A stretch of DNA of 38,417 bases from Sandaracinaceae bacterium (GTDB lineage: Bacteria; Myxococcota_A; Polyangia; Polyangiales; Sandaracinaceae). Below are positions 23,748-34,212 of this stretch, piece after piece (within the stretch, counting starts at the first letter, position 1; each line of letters starts with the position of its first letter). The stretch covers positions 1 through 38,417 of the forward strand of contig JAVJQK010000130.1 in assembly GCA_040218145.1 (NCBI GenBank), in the 5' to 3' direction. A model generated the notes under the pieces. The model did not search any database. It was given only the letters and a program-made list of their open reading frames with translations, and was not told the origin of the DNA. The position numbers and the translations under genes are program-made.

Positions 23748-23764
23748 GCGCGCGTGTCGCGCGC
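23748..23764. repeat. GC-only hairpin in a divergent intergenic region
   Basis: GCGCGCG (23748-23754) pairs with CGCGCGC (23758-23764) around TGT. The 255-nt region 23689-23943 separates the minus-strand reductase and the plus-strand receiver gene and must hold both promoters. Apart from this hairpin and the receiver ribosome-binding site (GGAGGT), I see no convincing box. Confidence 0.35.
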
Positions 23765-23943
23765 GATCCGTCGGGGGCGTCGGTCGGACCCGGGGACGGA
23801 TCGCCTTCGTCCGTGACAATCGCCGAAGCCCCACACGAACTCATTGGGGAAATCCGGGGCGGGTGGTCGCGGAAACGCGCCGCCGTCGAATTGTCGTTTC
23901 CCCCGGAGATCGGCTGCGGCAAACGTCGAGGCGCGGAGGTGCC

Positions 23944-24336
23944 ATGAAGGATGGGAAGAGCCGGGGGGCGATCCTCGTCATCGACGACGACCCGCAGATG
24001 CGGGGCGCGCTCGCGAGAATTCTCGAGAGCGAAGGTCACGAGGTCATGCAGGCGGAGGACGGCCCGAGCGCCCTGGCCGCGACGCGGGCGCGCCGACCCG
24101 ACCTGCTGCTGCTCGACTACATGATGCCGGGCATGAACGGCGAGACGGTGCTGCGCGCGCTGCGTGAGGAGTGGGCCGACGCGACGCCGCCCGCGCTCCT
24201 CATCACGGCGAGTGGACAGCACACCCGCGCGCACGAGATGGGCGCGGTCATGGGCCTCGAGAAGCCGTTCAACGTCCCGGAGCTGCTCGACGTCGTCCAG
24301 GGGTATCTGCGCCGCCTGGACGCCGAAGCGAGCTGA
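23944..24336 (+). CDS. Stand-alone receiver-domain response regulator
   Basis: This 130-residue protein is a single CheY-like receiver domain without an output domain. The acidic cluster is D14-D15-D16, the phosphoacceptor is D58 (LLLLDYMMPGMNG), the switch residue is T88 (LLITASG), and K107 is in LEKPF, so all catalytic positions are kept. GGAGGTGCC before the ATG is a strong ribosome-binding site. No histidine kinase is adjacent. The gene for a membrane pseudokinase starts 33 nt downstream, so the two may share a pathway. Confidence 0.92.
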   Translation: MKDGKSRGAILVIDDDPQMRGALARILESEGHEVMQAEDGPSALAATRARRPDLLLLDYMMPGMNGETVLRALREEWADATPPALLITASGQHTRAHEMGAVMGLEKPFNVPELLDVVQGYLRRLDAEAS

Positions 24337-24369
24337 CCTCGCAGGGTCGCCTCGTGCTACCATCTGGGG

Positions 24370-25689
24370 GTGCTACCCGCGGGTCTGCTCCCCCCTTCGC
24401 TCGCGTCCAAGCTGACCTCCGCCGAGGTCGTCCGCGACGGCCTCCTGCGCGCGAAGTGGCAGGCCTCGCATCAGACCGTCGGCGTCTACCTCGTCCCCGC
24501 CAGCTACCACAGCGAGCCCGAGGCCTATCTGGCGCACGCGCGCGAGATGGCGCAGTGCCCGGGCGCGGTCGGCATCTTCGAGGCGTGGGCCGACGACGGC
24601 TACTGCTACGTGCTCACGCCCTGGCTGCACGGCACCACGCTCGCCGACGCCGATCCTGCCCACCCGCTGCGGCTCGACCCCGAGACGGTCGCCGCGCTGC
24701 TCACGCCGATCGCGGAGGCGCTCGACGCCGCGCACGCCAAGGGGCTGCACCACCGCGAGGTGCGACCCAGCCGCATCGTGCTCGCCGAGCGCAGCGCGGT
24801 GCTCACGAGCTACCGCGGACGCACCTGGCGCCGCGCTCCCCTCGAGGAGCCCTTCCCCGATCCGAAGGAGCGTCACTTCGACTACCTCGCGCCCGAGGTC
24901 GGCACCGAGCACGAGGGGCCGCCGGCGGACGTGTACGCGCTCGCGACCATCGCGTTCCAGCTCGTCGCTGGCAAGGTGCCTTTTCATGCCGCGAGCACGG
25001 CGGCGCTCGCGATCGCGCAGCGCGCGGCGGAGCCTCCGCCGACGCTCCGGGAGGTCGCGCACGAGCCCTACGCGGACGCCATCGAGCAGGTCTTCGCCCG
25101 AGGGCTCGAGCGGCGCTTGAGCTTCCGCTACGCCACGGCCGGCGCGTTCATCGGGGATCTCTGGCGCGCCGCGCACCGGGAGCCGCGGCTCGGCCCCGAT
25201 GGCACGATCGCGACCGTGCCGCCCGCCGCGCGCGAGGCGGCGGTGGTGGAGGCGTTCGAGGCCAAGCTCGTGAGCGACGCCGGGCTCGAGACGACCCGGA
25301 TGGCGATGGACTCGGCCGAGGTCTCGGTCGAAGACCGCGTCGACTCGGTCCCTCCTGCCGGCGCGGACGACGACGCGCTCGACGACCTCCTGCGCTCGCT
25401 CGGCGACGCGGTCCCGACCGACCTCGCGGGGATCCCGCCCGAGCCGTCCGCCTCGGAGAGCGCGGATGAAGAACGAGACGCGCCGGTCGAGGAAGAAGAG
25501 ATCCGGACGCCGGCGTCCGAGCCCGAGCTGGTGAAGGCCACGCCCACCGGCCTCCGCCCGGCGACCCGGGGAGCGCGACCCGCGCGCCGCTGGGGCCTGA
25601 CGCTCACCCTGCTGGTCGCGGCGGGCATCGCGCTCGCCTTCGTCCTCGTCCCCTCACTCCTCGAGCGCGTCACCTCGCTCTTCCCCTGA
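24370..25689 (+). CDS. Membrane-anchored Ser/Thr pseudokinase
   Basis: This 439-residue protein has a Ser/Thr-protein-kinase-like fold in its first 270 residues but lacks catalytic residues. HRD is HRE (H128-R129-E130), with the following Lys and Asn changed (VRPSR). DFG is absent (LTSYRGR, about 145-151), and the ATP-binding lysine and glycine loop are not visible. The structural motifs YLAPEV (172-177) and DVYALA (D187) remain. An acidic linker follows, then a C-terminal membrane helix (about 411-431) with a short tail. It probably acts as a scaffold or sensor. The start is GTG with an extended -10-like box, TGCTACCAT, 6 nt upstream. The 3' end overlaps the next convergent gene by 36 bp. 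Confidence 0.8.
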   Translation: MLPAGLLPPSLASKLTSAEVVRDGLLRAKWQASHQTVGVYLVPASYHSEPEAYLAHAREMAQCPGAVGIFEAWADDGYCYVLTPWLHGTTLADADPAHPLRLDPETVAALLTPIAEALDAAHAKGLHHREVRPSRIVLAERSAVLTSYRGRTWRRAPLEEPFPDPKERHFDYLAPEVGTEHEGPPADVYALATIAFQLVAGKVPFHAASTAALAIAQRAAEPPPTLREVAHEPYADAIEQVFARGLERRLSFRYATAGAFIGDLWRAAHREPRLGPDGTIATVPPAAREAAVVEAFEAKLVSDAGLETTRMAMDSAEVSVEDRVDSVPPAGADDDALDDLLRSLGDAVPTDLAGIPPEPSASESADEERDAPVEEEEIRTPASEPELVKATPTGLRPATRGARPARRWGLTLTLLVAAGIALAFVLVPSLLERVTSLFP

Positions 25690-26814
25690 CGCGCGCGCCT
25701 GCGCGCAGAGGAAGCGACCGACGACCTCGCCCGCCACGCGGTGTCCGCGCGCGTTCCAGTGCCCGCTCCCCAGGGTCGTGTTCTCGAAGCCGTGCAGGTG
25801 CTCGCCCGTCCGCTCCGCGTGCGCGCGCAGCGGTGGCACGAGCGCGAGCACTGGGAAGCCGTCGCGCTGGCCGAGCGCCGCGATCCGGGCGTCCGGGTAG
25901 TCGAGCCCGTCCACGCCGAGCGCGCGCGCGTGGGCGGCCCGCCGCGCGGGGTCGGGATCGACCTGGACCGCGTTGGACAGCGTGACCACCGCGAAGCGCG
26001 CGCCGCGCTCGGCCACTTCGGCGTGCATGCGCGCGAGGATGGCCTCGGTCCACGTCCAGGCCTCTTCCCACGCGACGGTGGCGGGCGGCGCGTAGATCTC
26101 GTCGCTCAGCCCGAGCTCTCCGCGCGAGCGCGCCCTCGGCGTCCGCCCGATCCCGCCCACGAGCCGGAGCAGACGAGACCGCCGCTGAAGCGACCGCCAG
26201 AAGCCGCGCTCCGCGCGCTCCCGGTACCAGGCCGATTCGCGGAAGGAGTCGTCGAGCACGAGCGCTCCTCGCTCGAGCCGGAAGGTGGGCGCCGGGTCTC
26301 CGCTGATCCGGAGCGCGGGGTGGTTGTCGGAGACGTCGTTGCCGGTGAGGAAGGCGACGAGCACGATGTCCGGCTGCCACGCCCAGACGCGCTCGCGCAG
26401 CAGCAGCAGCTCCTGCGCCGTGCCGTAGCCGCTCACCCCGAACGAGAGCACCTCGGCCGGGCCCGCGCAGCCGTCGAGCGCCCGCTCGGCGTGAGTGAAC
26501 CAGGCCTCCTCGAGCGCGACCTGCTTGGCCTCGGTGTAGCTGTCTCCGAGGATCGCCACGCGCAACACGCCGCGGTGCGGCCCGGGCGGCACGTCGACGC
26601 CGCGGAACCCGTGCTCGGTGATGCGCACGTGGGCGCGGCCCTCGCGGGTGTGCCAGCCCTCGGCGCCCGGGATCGGCGCCCAGCCCAGCACCGGGTCGAC
26701 GTCGCGCAGGATCGGCTCGCCGGCCCCGGTCCACGAGAGCACCGCCTCGGCGAGGGCGAGCGAGAGGAGGGTGGAGCCGAGCACGAGCGCCGCGCGCTTG
26801 GCCGCGAGCTTCAT
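25654..26814 (-). CDS. SGNH/GDSL-family hydrolase, exported
   Basis: This 386-residue protein has an N-terminal signal peptide or anchor (residues 5-24). The SGNH blocks are present: ILGDSYTE (catalytic Ser), GYG in block II, LTGNDVSDNHP (Asn), and GSGHWNARGHRVAGE (catalytic His, with the preceding HWN typical of alginate- or exopolysaccharide-type SGNH enzymes). It may remove or add acyl groups on an extracellular polymer or lipid. It starts 5 nt after the beta-propeller lipoprotein gene, so they form one operon. Its last 36 bp overlap the pseudokinase gene end to end. Confidence 0.87.
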   Translation of the reverse strand: MKLAAKRAALVLGSTLLSLALAEAVLSWTGAGEPILRDVDPVLGWAPIPGAEGWHTREGRAHVRITEHGFRGVDVPPGPHRGVLRVAILGDSYTEAKQVALEEAWFTHAERALDGCAGPAEVLSFGVSGYGTAQELLLLRERVWAWQPDIVLVAFLTGNDVSDNHPALRISGDPAPTFRLERGALVLDDSFRESAWYRERAERGFWRSLQRRSRLLRLVGGIGRTPRARSRGELGLSDEIYAPPATVAWEEAWTWTEAILARMHAEVAERGARFAVVTLSNAVQVDPDPARRAAHARALGVDGLDYPDARIAALGQRDGFPVLALVPPLRAHAERTGEHLHGFENTTLGSGHWNARGHRVAGEVVGRFLCAQARASGEERGDALEE

Positions 26815-26819
26815 GCGGC

Positions 26820-28097
26820 TCAGCGCAGCGCGTAGACGCCGCCGTCGTCCACGCCGATGTAGATCGCCCCGTCCGCCCCGAAGGCGACCGACGAGTCGAT
26901 GTCCTGGCCCATGTTCCGGTCCCAGAGCACCTCGCCGGTGGGGCTGATGGCGTAGAGGTGGTCGTCCTGCGAGCCGACGTAGATGCGGCCCTCGGCGTCG
27001 ATGCGGGCCGAGGCGCGGATGCGGCCCGACGTCCGCACCGACCAGCGCTCCTCACCCTGCGGGGAGAGCGCGTAGAGCGTCCGGTCGTACGCGCCGACGA
27101 TGATGGTCCCGTCCTCGGCGATCGCCGGCGTGGCCCGCACGTCCCCGCCGGTGTCGAAGGCCCAGAGCTGGCGGCCGTCGGGATCGAAGGCGAGCACCTG
27201 TCCACGATCCGTGCCCACGTAGAGGTTGCCGTGCAGGCCCACGGAGGGGCCGCTCTCGACGCTCGAGCGGGTGCGCGCCTCCCACGCCACGTCTCCGTCC
27301 GTCCGCACCGCGACCAGGCGGCCGTCGGAGGTCCCGAACACGACGAGGCCGTTGGGGTGGATCACCGGAGAGGACCGGACGCCGCCCGAGGCCGCGACGT
27401 GGAAGCGGAGGTTGCCCTCGAGGTCGTAGGCGTGGAGCCCGGCCGCGGTGACGTAGATGTTGCCCTCGTCCGAGATCACCGGGCTGGCGTCGACCGGCGC
27501 GCCCACGTCGACGCGCCAGCGGACCTGGCCCGCGCGGGTCAGAGCCACGAGGCTGCCGTCGTGGTTGCCGACCACGATCGTGCCGTCGGAGGCGATGGCG
27601 GCGGTGGAATAGAACTTGTCGGCGCCGGTGTAGCGCCAGCGGAGCTCGCCCGTGGGGGAGATGGCGTTGAAGGTGCGGTCGAGCGAGCCGACGTAGATCG
27701 TTCCGTCTTCCCCCACCACGGGGGAGGCGAAGACGCGGGCGCCGGTCCGGTGGGTCCACGCCACCTCGGGGGTCGCGGTCGGGCCGCGCTGCGGGCTGCG
27801 CCCGGTGTGGAGGGGCCCGCCCATGAACATGGGGCGCTCGGGGGACACGGCCGGAGGGTCCGCCTCGTCGGGCGGAGTCGTCACGGTTTGTTGCCCTCCC
27901 GCGGTGACCGCCGCGTCCGTGCCCTCGAGCTGTCCGACGAGGTGCGCGCGCGCCTCCTCCTCGAACATGCAGCTGCCCTGATGGCAGACCCGCTCGCCGC
28001 GGCACTCCCGGTCGGACATGCAGGGGCTCGCGGGGACGGCCTGCGCGCCGCAAGACGTGATCAGACCGAAGACCAGAGCCGTCGTGACGCCGCGCAT
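26820..28097 (-). CDS. PQQ-type beta-propeller lipoprotein
   Basis: This 425-residue protein has a lipoprotein signal (MRGVTTALVFGLITSC). A short Cys-containing segment (CMSDRECRGERVCHQGSC) follows, which resembles the small disulfide modules of myxobacterial surface proteins. Then come about eight repeats of the type DGTIYVGSxDxxLYAxxPxGExxW, a PQQ-enzyme-like beta-propeller without obvious cofactor ligands. It could be a surface scaffold like BamB-type propellers. ATG 28097 is chosen for the signal peptide; TGCTATCCC lies 7 nt upstream and there is no ribosome-binding site. Longer starts at 28130 and 28298 are less likely. Confidence 0.82.
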   Translation of the reverse strand: MRGVTTALVFGLITSCGAQAVPASPCMSDRECRGERVCHQGSCMFEEEARAHLVGQLEGTDAAVTAGGQQTVTTPPDEADPPAVSPERPMFMGGPLHTGRSPQRGPTATPEVAWTHRTGARVFASPVVGEDGTIYVGSLDRTFNAISPTGELRWRYTGADKFYSTAAIASDGTIVVGNHDGSLVALTRAGQVRWRVDVGAPVDASPVISDEGNIYVTAAGLHAYDLEGNLRFHVAASGGVRSSPVIHPNGLVVFGTSDGRLVAVRTDGDVAWEARTRSSVESGPSVGLHGNLYVGTDRGQVLAFDPDGRQLWAFDTGGDVRATPAIAEDGTIIVGAYDRTLYALSPQGEERWSVRTSGRIRASARIDAEGRIYVGSQDDHLYAISPTGEVLWDRNMGQDIDSSVAFGADGAIYIGVDDGGVYALR

Positions 28098-28184
28098 CGC
28101 TCGCGGGATAGCAGTCGGCGGGGGCGCCATCAATGACGCGACGGTCGATGGCCCCGCCGCGTCCGGCCGTGCGAGCCTGTCACC

Positions 28185-28622
28185 ATGGAAGCTGGATATC
28201 GCGAGAGCGCGGCCGAGGACCGCTCCTTGCTGGTGGTGGCGTTCGCCGCGAGGGTGTTCGGGCTGAAGCCTGACGACGGGAGCGTGGCGTGGGAGCACGT
28301 CATGTCAGGCGGGGGAGAGGTCGAGATCCAGGTGCACCGGGGCCGCGTGTTCGCCACCACGGGACGCGAGCTCCACTGCCTCGACTACCTGACCGGGCGG
28401 TTGATCGGGAAGGTGACCGTCCCCGATCGCTACAAGGGGCGCCCGACGATGGTGATCGAGAGAGACCGCCTCTATCTGGGCAGCGCCGGCGAGGTCACCT
28501 GCTTCGCGCTCGACGATGGCCGGGTGCTCTGGTCGCAGGGCTTCCCCGGCCGAGGCCTCGGCGGGGTCGCGCTCGGCTTCCCGGGCAACCTTCGGCAGGC
28601 CGACGATCGAGGCTCGCAGTAG
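28185..28622 (+). CDS. Small PQQ-like beta-propeller fragment protein
   Basis: This 145-residue cytoplasmic-looking protein has no signal peptide. It has two or three propeller-like repeats, VFGLKPDDGSVAWEH, LHCLDYLTGRLIGKVTV and VTCFALDDGRVLWSQGF. That is too few for a closed propeller, so it may oligomerise. It is divergent from the large propeller lipoprotein and could share its upstream region. The stop is 1 nt from the end of the convergent lipoprotein gene. The function is unknown. Confidence 0.75.
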   Translation: MEAGYRESAAEDRSLLVVAFAARVFGLKPDDGSVAWEHVMSGGGEVEIQVHRGRVFATTGRELHCLDYLTGRLIGKVTVPDRYKGRPTMVIERDRLYLGSAGEVTCFALDDGRVLWSQGFPGRGLGGVALGFPGNLRQADDRGSQ

Positions 28623-28623
28623 C

Positions 28624-30474
28624 TCAAGGGGTGGCGCCGCTCTCGCGCTCGAGGAGCAGCACGCGGCCCCCGCGCAGCACCGCGATCCGGCGCCCGCTGG
28701 GCGACACGGCGGGATCGCTCGGGGCGCCCTCGCGCTCGGCCCATCCCTCGGGCCAGAGCAAGGTCGGCGCGCCGCGTCCTCCCGTGCGATGGAGCAGCAC
28801 GCCGAGGCCACGCAGCTCCACGAGGTAGCGCCCGTCGGAGGTGATGGCGCCCGGCGGCAGCGGGGCCGGAGGCGGCGTCCCGGGCCCGAGGCTCTCCGGC
28901 GCGCCGGCGGGCTCGGCCGAGATGGTGAGCGGGGCCACGCGGAGCTCGGCGCCGCGGGCGGCCACCACGCCCTGAGGCGCCCAGCCGAGCACCCGCCAGC
29001 CCCCGTCGTCGCGGCGGTGAGCGGGCGAGAGCGCGGCGCCCTCTTCCTCGCACTCCCCGGCCGGCGGCTCTCGGGGCTCGAGCAGGGGCGTCCCGTGCGT
29101 GGGCCCGAGCGCGCGGCCCGCCACCACGCTCCCCGCCGGGACGACGCGCAGCACGAAGCCCTCGCAGCGGCGCTCCACCCCGGCGATCGCGAACCGCTTG
29201 GAGGGGTCCAGGATGCGCTGGTCGGCGCGCTGCACCTCGAGCGGCTCCTCGGCGCCGGTCGCGAGGTTCCAGATCCGCGGGGACGAGCCGCGCAAGAAGA
29301 CGTGATCTTCGTCGACGAAGCCGAGCGTGCTCAGGTGCGCCGCCTCGCCGCTGGCGGGCTGGTGGCTCGGGCCTTCGCGCACGGTGACGCCGCCGGCGGC
29401 GGGCGCCTCTCCGATCGCGCGCCGCGCGTACTGTCGCCGCTCGTCGTCGATGAGGTAGCCGGGCGTCTCCATGGCGGCGAGCGCGTCCAGCGCGCCGAGC
29501 AGCTGCCCGCGCGCGGCGCTCCCGCGCACGACGTTGGTCACCGCGCGCCCCGCCGCGTCCGACGGGCCGCAGCTCAGCCCCGCGCCGCGCCCGATCCGCA
29601 GCCGCGCGCGGCCCGGCTCCCGACACAGCGCCTCGTGGAGCGCGAGCACGCCCTGAGACTCGGCCACCGCGCGCGCCGGGTTGCCTCGAAGCTGCCGCAG
29701 CGCGACCCGCGAGCGCTCGACGAGGGTCGCCTCGGGCTCGTCCGCGTCGCGCGCCAGCCCGCTCGGGCGGTCCAGCCAGGGCAGCTCCACCTCGTGGCTC
29801 TGCCCGTCGCGCTCGAGCCGCGCGGTGACCACCAGGTCATCGTGTCCGTCGTCGTCCCGGTCCGCGAGGGCCCAGCGGAGGCTCATCGCGCCCGGCGCCC
29901 GCTCCTCGGCCGCCAGGACGGCGAGGTGCTCGAGGACCCTTGGCGCGTCGCGGTGGGCGACGATCCAGTGCTCCATGCGGCTCGCGGCGGGCTGCGCCTC
30001 ACAGCGCAGGTCCGCGCTCGCCACGATCCACTCGGCGCCGATGGGCTGCAGGTTCGCGCCCGCGATGACGCAGCCCTCCGGCGCGGCCGGGGCCCTCCCC
30101 AGATTGCGCGGCGGCGCGAACGTGGCGCCGTCCCGGGTCGCGACCCAGAGCTGCACGGGCGCCTCGGCCGGCCCGGACGAGACGATCAGCGCGTCCCGGT
30201 CGCCGTCCCCGTCCACGTCGTGGGCCCAGAGCGACCGGATGGCCCCCTCGAGCAGGATGGGCGCTCCTTCCACGTCGACCCGGGTGGTTCCGTCCGGAAA
30301 GGCGCGCGCCGCGGGCAGATCCGCGTGCGGCGGCGGCTCCCCCTCTTCGCGCGGCTCGGGCGCCCGCACCCCGGTGTCGAGCCCGAAGGGCACCGGGTCT
30401 CCCCCCGAGCAGGAGCTACAGCCCGCGTGCAGCAGGGGAGCGCAGGCGAGCGCGGCGATGGCGAAGCGGGTCAT
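28624..30474 (-). CDS. Large lipoprotein with FG-GAP/VCBS-type calcium motifs
   Basis: This 616-residue protein has a lipobox (MTRFAIAALACAPLLHAGC, C19). A short Pro/Glu-rich linker leads to FG-GAP-like repeats with DVDGDGDRDALIVSS and DRDDDGHDDLVVTAR, typical calcium-binding turns of integrin-like propellers. The C-terminal half has WD/TolB-like strands (SDGRYLVELRG, SPSGRRIAVLRGG). It is probably a cell-surface propeller protein of unknown ligand. TGTTATCAC lies 6 nt before the ATG at 30474 and no ribosome-binding site is present. The frame extending upstream to 31137 is antisense to the barrel gene and is rejected. Confidence 0.82.
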   Translation of the reverse strand: MTRFAIAALACAPLLHAGCSSCSGGDPVPFGLDTGVRAPEPREEGEPPPHADLPAARAFPDGTTRVDVEGAPILLEGAIRSLWAHDVDGDGDRDALIVSSGPAEAPVQLWVATRDGATFAPPRNLGRAPAAPEGCVIAGANLQPIGAEWIVASADLRCEAQPAASRMEHWIVAHRDAPRVLEHLAVLAAEERAPGAMSLRWALADRDDDGHDDLVVTARLERDGQSHEVELPWLDRPSGLARDADEPEATLVERSRVALRQLRGNPARAVAESQGVLALHEALCREPGRARLRIGRGAGLSCGPSDAAGRAVTNVVRGSAARGQLLGALDALAAMETPGYLIDDERRQYARRAIGEAPAAGGVTVREGPSHQPASGEAAHLSTLGFVDEDHVFLRGSSPRIWNLATGAEEPLEVQRADQRILDPSKRFAIAGVERRCEGFVLRVVPAGSVVAGRALGPTHGTPLLEPREPPAGECEEEGAALSPAHRRDDGGWRVLGWAPQGVVAARGAELRVAPLTISAEPAGAPESLGPGTPPPAPLPPGAITSDGRYLVELRGLGVLLHRTGGRGAPTLLWPEGWAEREGAPSDPAVSPSGRRIAVLRGGRVLLLERESGATP

Positions 30475-30613
30475 GCGGCCGTGATAACAGCGGCCCCGTC
30501 CGATCGCATCCAGCGATGTAAGCCGGCTGACACCTTCGCGCGTGCGGTGCCACACGACAGGTGGCCGGTACCATTCCCTTTTTCCCGACGCGGGAATATC
30601 GTCGCGTCGCGTC

Positions 30614-32446
<1,833 letters not shown>

Positions 32447-32461
32447 GAGGGGAGGGGGGGC

Positions 32462-34201
32462 ATGCAACGAATCCTGATGGTGTTCGCGCTGGTCGCGCTC
32501 GGCTGCGACGGCGACACGATCGCGGACGCGGGGCCGCCGCCCGACGACACGGGCGTCGCGTCCGGTGACGCGGGCGTCGATGGTGGCCCGCCGCCGCCGC
32601 CCTTCGTGCCCGACTCGTACTGTCCCGGCAGCGCGGGCTGCGAGGCGGGCGCCGGGGGCACGCTCGAGGTCGGGGCGGCCGCGGTCACGATCACGCCGAT
32701 CATCGACGACACCACGGACATCCTGAGCGTGGACACCGACGGCGACGGCGAGTTCGAGCCGGGGGACGGCGACGAGTTCGCGGACCGCGACGGAGTCCCC
32801 GGGTTCCAGGGCGTCTGGATCGCGGGCTTCGGCAACGCGCGCGCGGCGAGCGGGGTCAACGACGACGTCTGGGCGCGCGCGGTGGTGATGCAGAACGCCG
32901 ACACCACGATCGCGCTCGTCTCCCTCGACGTCATCGGCTGGTTCAAGCCGGACATGGACGTGATCCGCGAGATGGTGGCCGACCTCGGCATCGACCACGT
33001 GGCGATCAGCGCGACCCACACGCACCAGAACCGCGACACGATCGGCATCTGGGGCATCGCGCAGGACAGCACGGGGCGGAGCGACGCCTACAACCAGCGC
33101 GTGCGCGAGGGGGCGGCGCAGGCCATCCGGGACGCACACGAGACGTTGCGGCCCGCGAACGTGCAGTACAGCGCCGTGGACCTCCGCGAGAAGCCCGGGG
33201 GCGTGACGCGCTGGGTCGGGGATCTGCGCGACCCCGTCATCCTCGACCCGGAGATCCGGGTGATGCGCTTCGTCGAGGCGGGGACCGAGACCACCATCGG
33301 CACGCTCGTGAACTTCGGGACCCACCCCGAGTACCTCGACGACCGCAACACGATGATCTCGAGTGACGTGGCCCACTGGCTGCGCGACGGCATCGAGTCG
33401 GGCGTGGACGGTCCCGGCGGCGAGCGCGTCGACGGCGTCGGCGGCGTGGCGGTCTTCATGAACGGCGCCGTCGGGAGCCAGATCGGCCCGAACGGGCTCG
33501 ACGTGCAGACCTGGGCGGGCGAAGCGCTCAGCCAGCGTGACGACGTCTACCGATGGACGGGCACCGTCGGCGGGCAGCTCGCCTACTTCGTGCTCGAGTC
33601 GCTCGGGCCCGACGGCGGCTCCACCACCGACGAGACCGCGGCGCTCGGCTACCGGACCCGCACCTTCTTCGTCGACGTGCAGAACGTGGGCTTCCACATC
33701 GCGATCCTGCAGCAGCTCTTCGACCGCCCGGGGCACAACTGGGACCCCGACGATCTGTTGATCGCGGGGGAGAACGAGCCGGACCTGCTCACCGAGGTGA
33801 CGGTGCTGGACATCGGCCGCGCGCAGCTGATCACCGCGCCGGGCGAGCTGGATCCGCAGCTCTTCCTCGGCGGCTACGACGGCGCGTACACCCCCGACGG
33901 GGTGCCGATCATCGCGGCCGACAACGAGAACCCGCCCGACCTCGACGCCGCGCCGGGCCCGCCGTATCTGCGCGACCGCGCGCGGGCCGACGCCGAGCAG
34001 GTCTGGCTCCTCGGGCAGACCAATGACTACCTCGGCTACCTCGTGCCGGAGTACAACTACCAGCTGGCCGAGACGGCGCCTTATCTGGACCAGGCGCCGG
34101 GAGACCACTACGAGGAGACGAATTCGGTCGGCGTCGATGGATGGCCGACCATTCGAAGGGAGCTCGAGGCGCTCTTGGCCTGGAGCCCGGACGAAGGATG
34201 A
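32462..34201 (+). CDS. Neutral-ceramidase-like lipoprotein hydrolase
   Basis: This 579-residue lipoprotein (lipobox VALGC, C15) has a Pro/Asp-rich linker and a domain resembling the neutral/alkaline ceramidase N-terminal domain, a zinc amidase that releases fatty acid from ceramide. Zinc-type residues can be placed: SATHTHQN (H186, H188), NFGTHPEYL (H288), APGELDP (E462) and NDYLGY (Y523/Y526). FMNGAVGSQIGPN holds a candidate serine. An acidic DTDGDGEFEPGDGDEF loop may bind calcium. GGAGGGGGGC upstream is the ribosome-binding site. It is 15 nt after barrel A and overlaps an ATG of the next gene. The substrate is not proven; other amides or esters are possible. Confidence 0.75.
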   Translation: MQRILMVFALVALGCDGDTIADAGPPPDDTGVASGDAGVDGGPPPPPFVPDSYCPGSAGCEAGAGGTLEVGAAAVTITPIIDDTTDILSVDTDGDGEFEPGDGDEFADRDGVPGFQGVWIAGFGNARAASGVNDDVWARAVVMQNADTTIALVSLDVIGWFKPDMDVIREMVADLGIDHVAISATHTHQNRDTIGIWGIAQDSTGRSDAYNQRVREGAAQAIRDAHETLRPANVQYSAVDLREKPGGVTRWVGDLRDPVILDPEIRVMRFVEAGTETTIGTLVNFGTHPEYLDDRNTMISSDVAHWLRDGIESGVDGPGGERVDGVGGVAVFMNGAVGSQIGPNGLDVQTWAGEALSQRDDVYRWTGTVGGQLAYFVLESLGPDGGSTTDETAALGYRTRTFFVDVQNVGFHIAILQQLFDRPGHNWDPDDLLIAGENEPDLLTEVTVLDIGRAQLITAPGELDPQLFLGGYDGAYTPDGVPIIAADNENPPDLDAAPGPPYLRDRARADAEQVWLLGQTNDYLGYLVPEYNYQLAETAPYLDQAPGDHYEETNSVGVDGWPTIRRELEALLAWSPDEG

Positions 34202-34212
34202 GAGGGAGACTG

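Noticed and set aside
22457-23836. Arg-rich frames on both strands over the reductase gene
   Set aside because: They are phase-shifted shadows of the reductase, which has clear FAD and NAD(P) motifs in its own frame.
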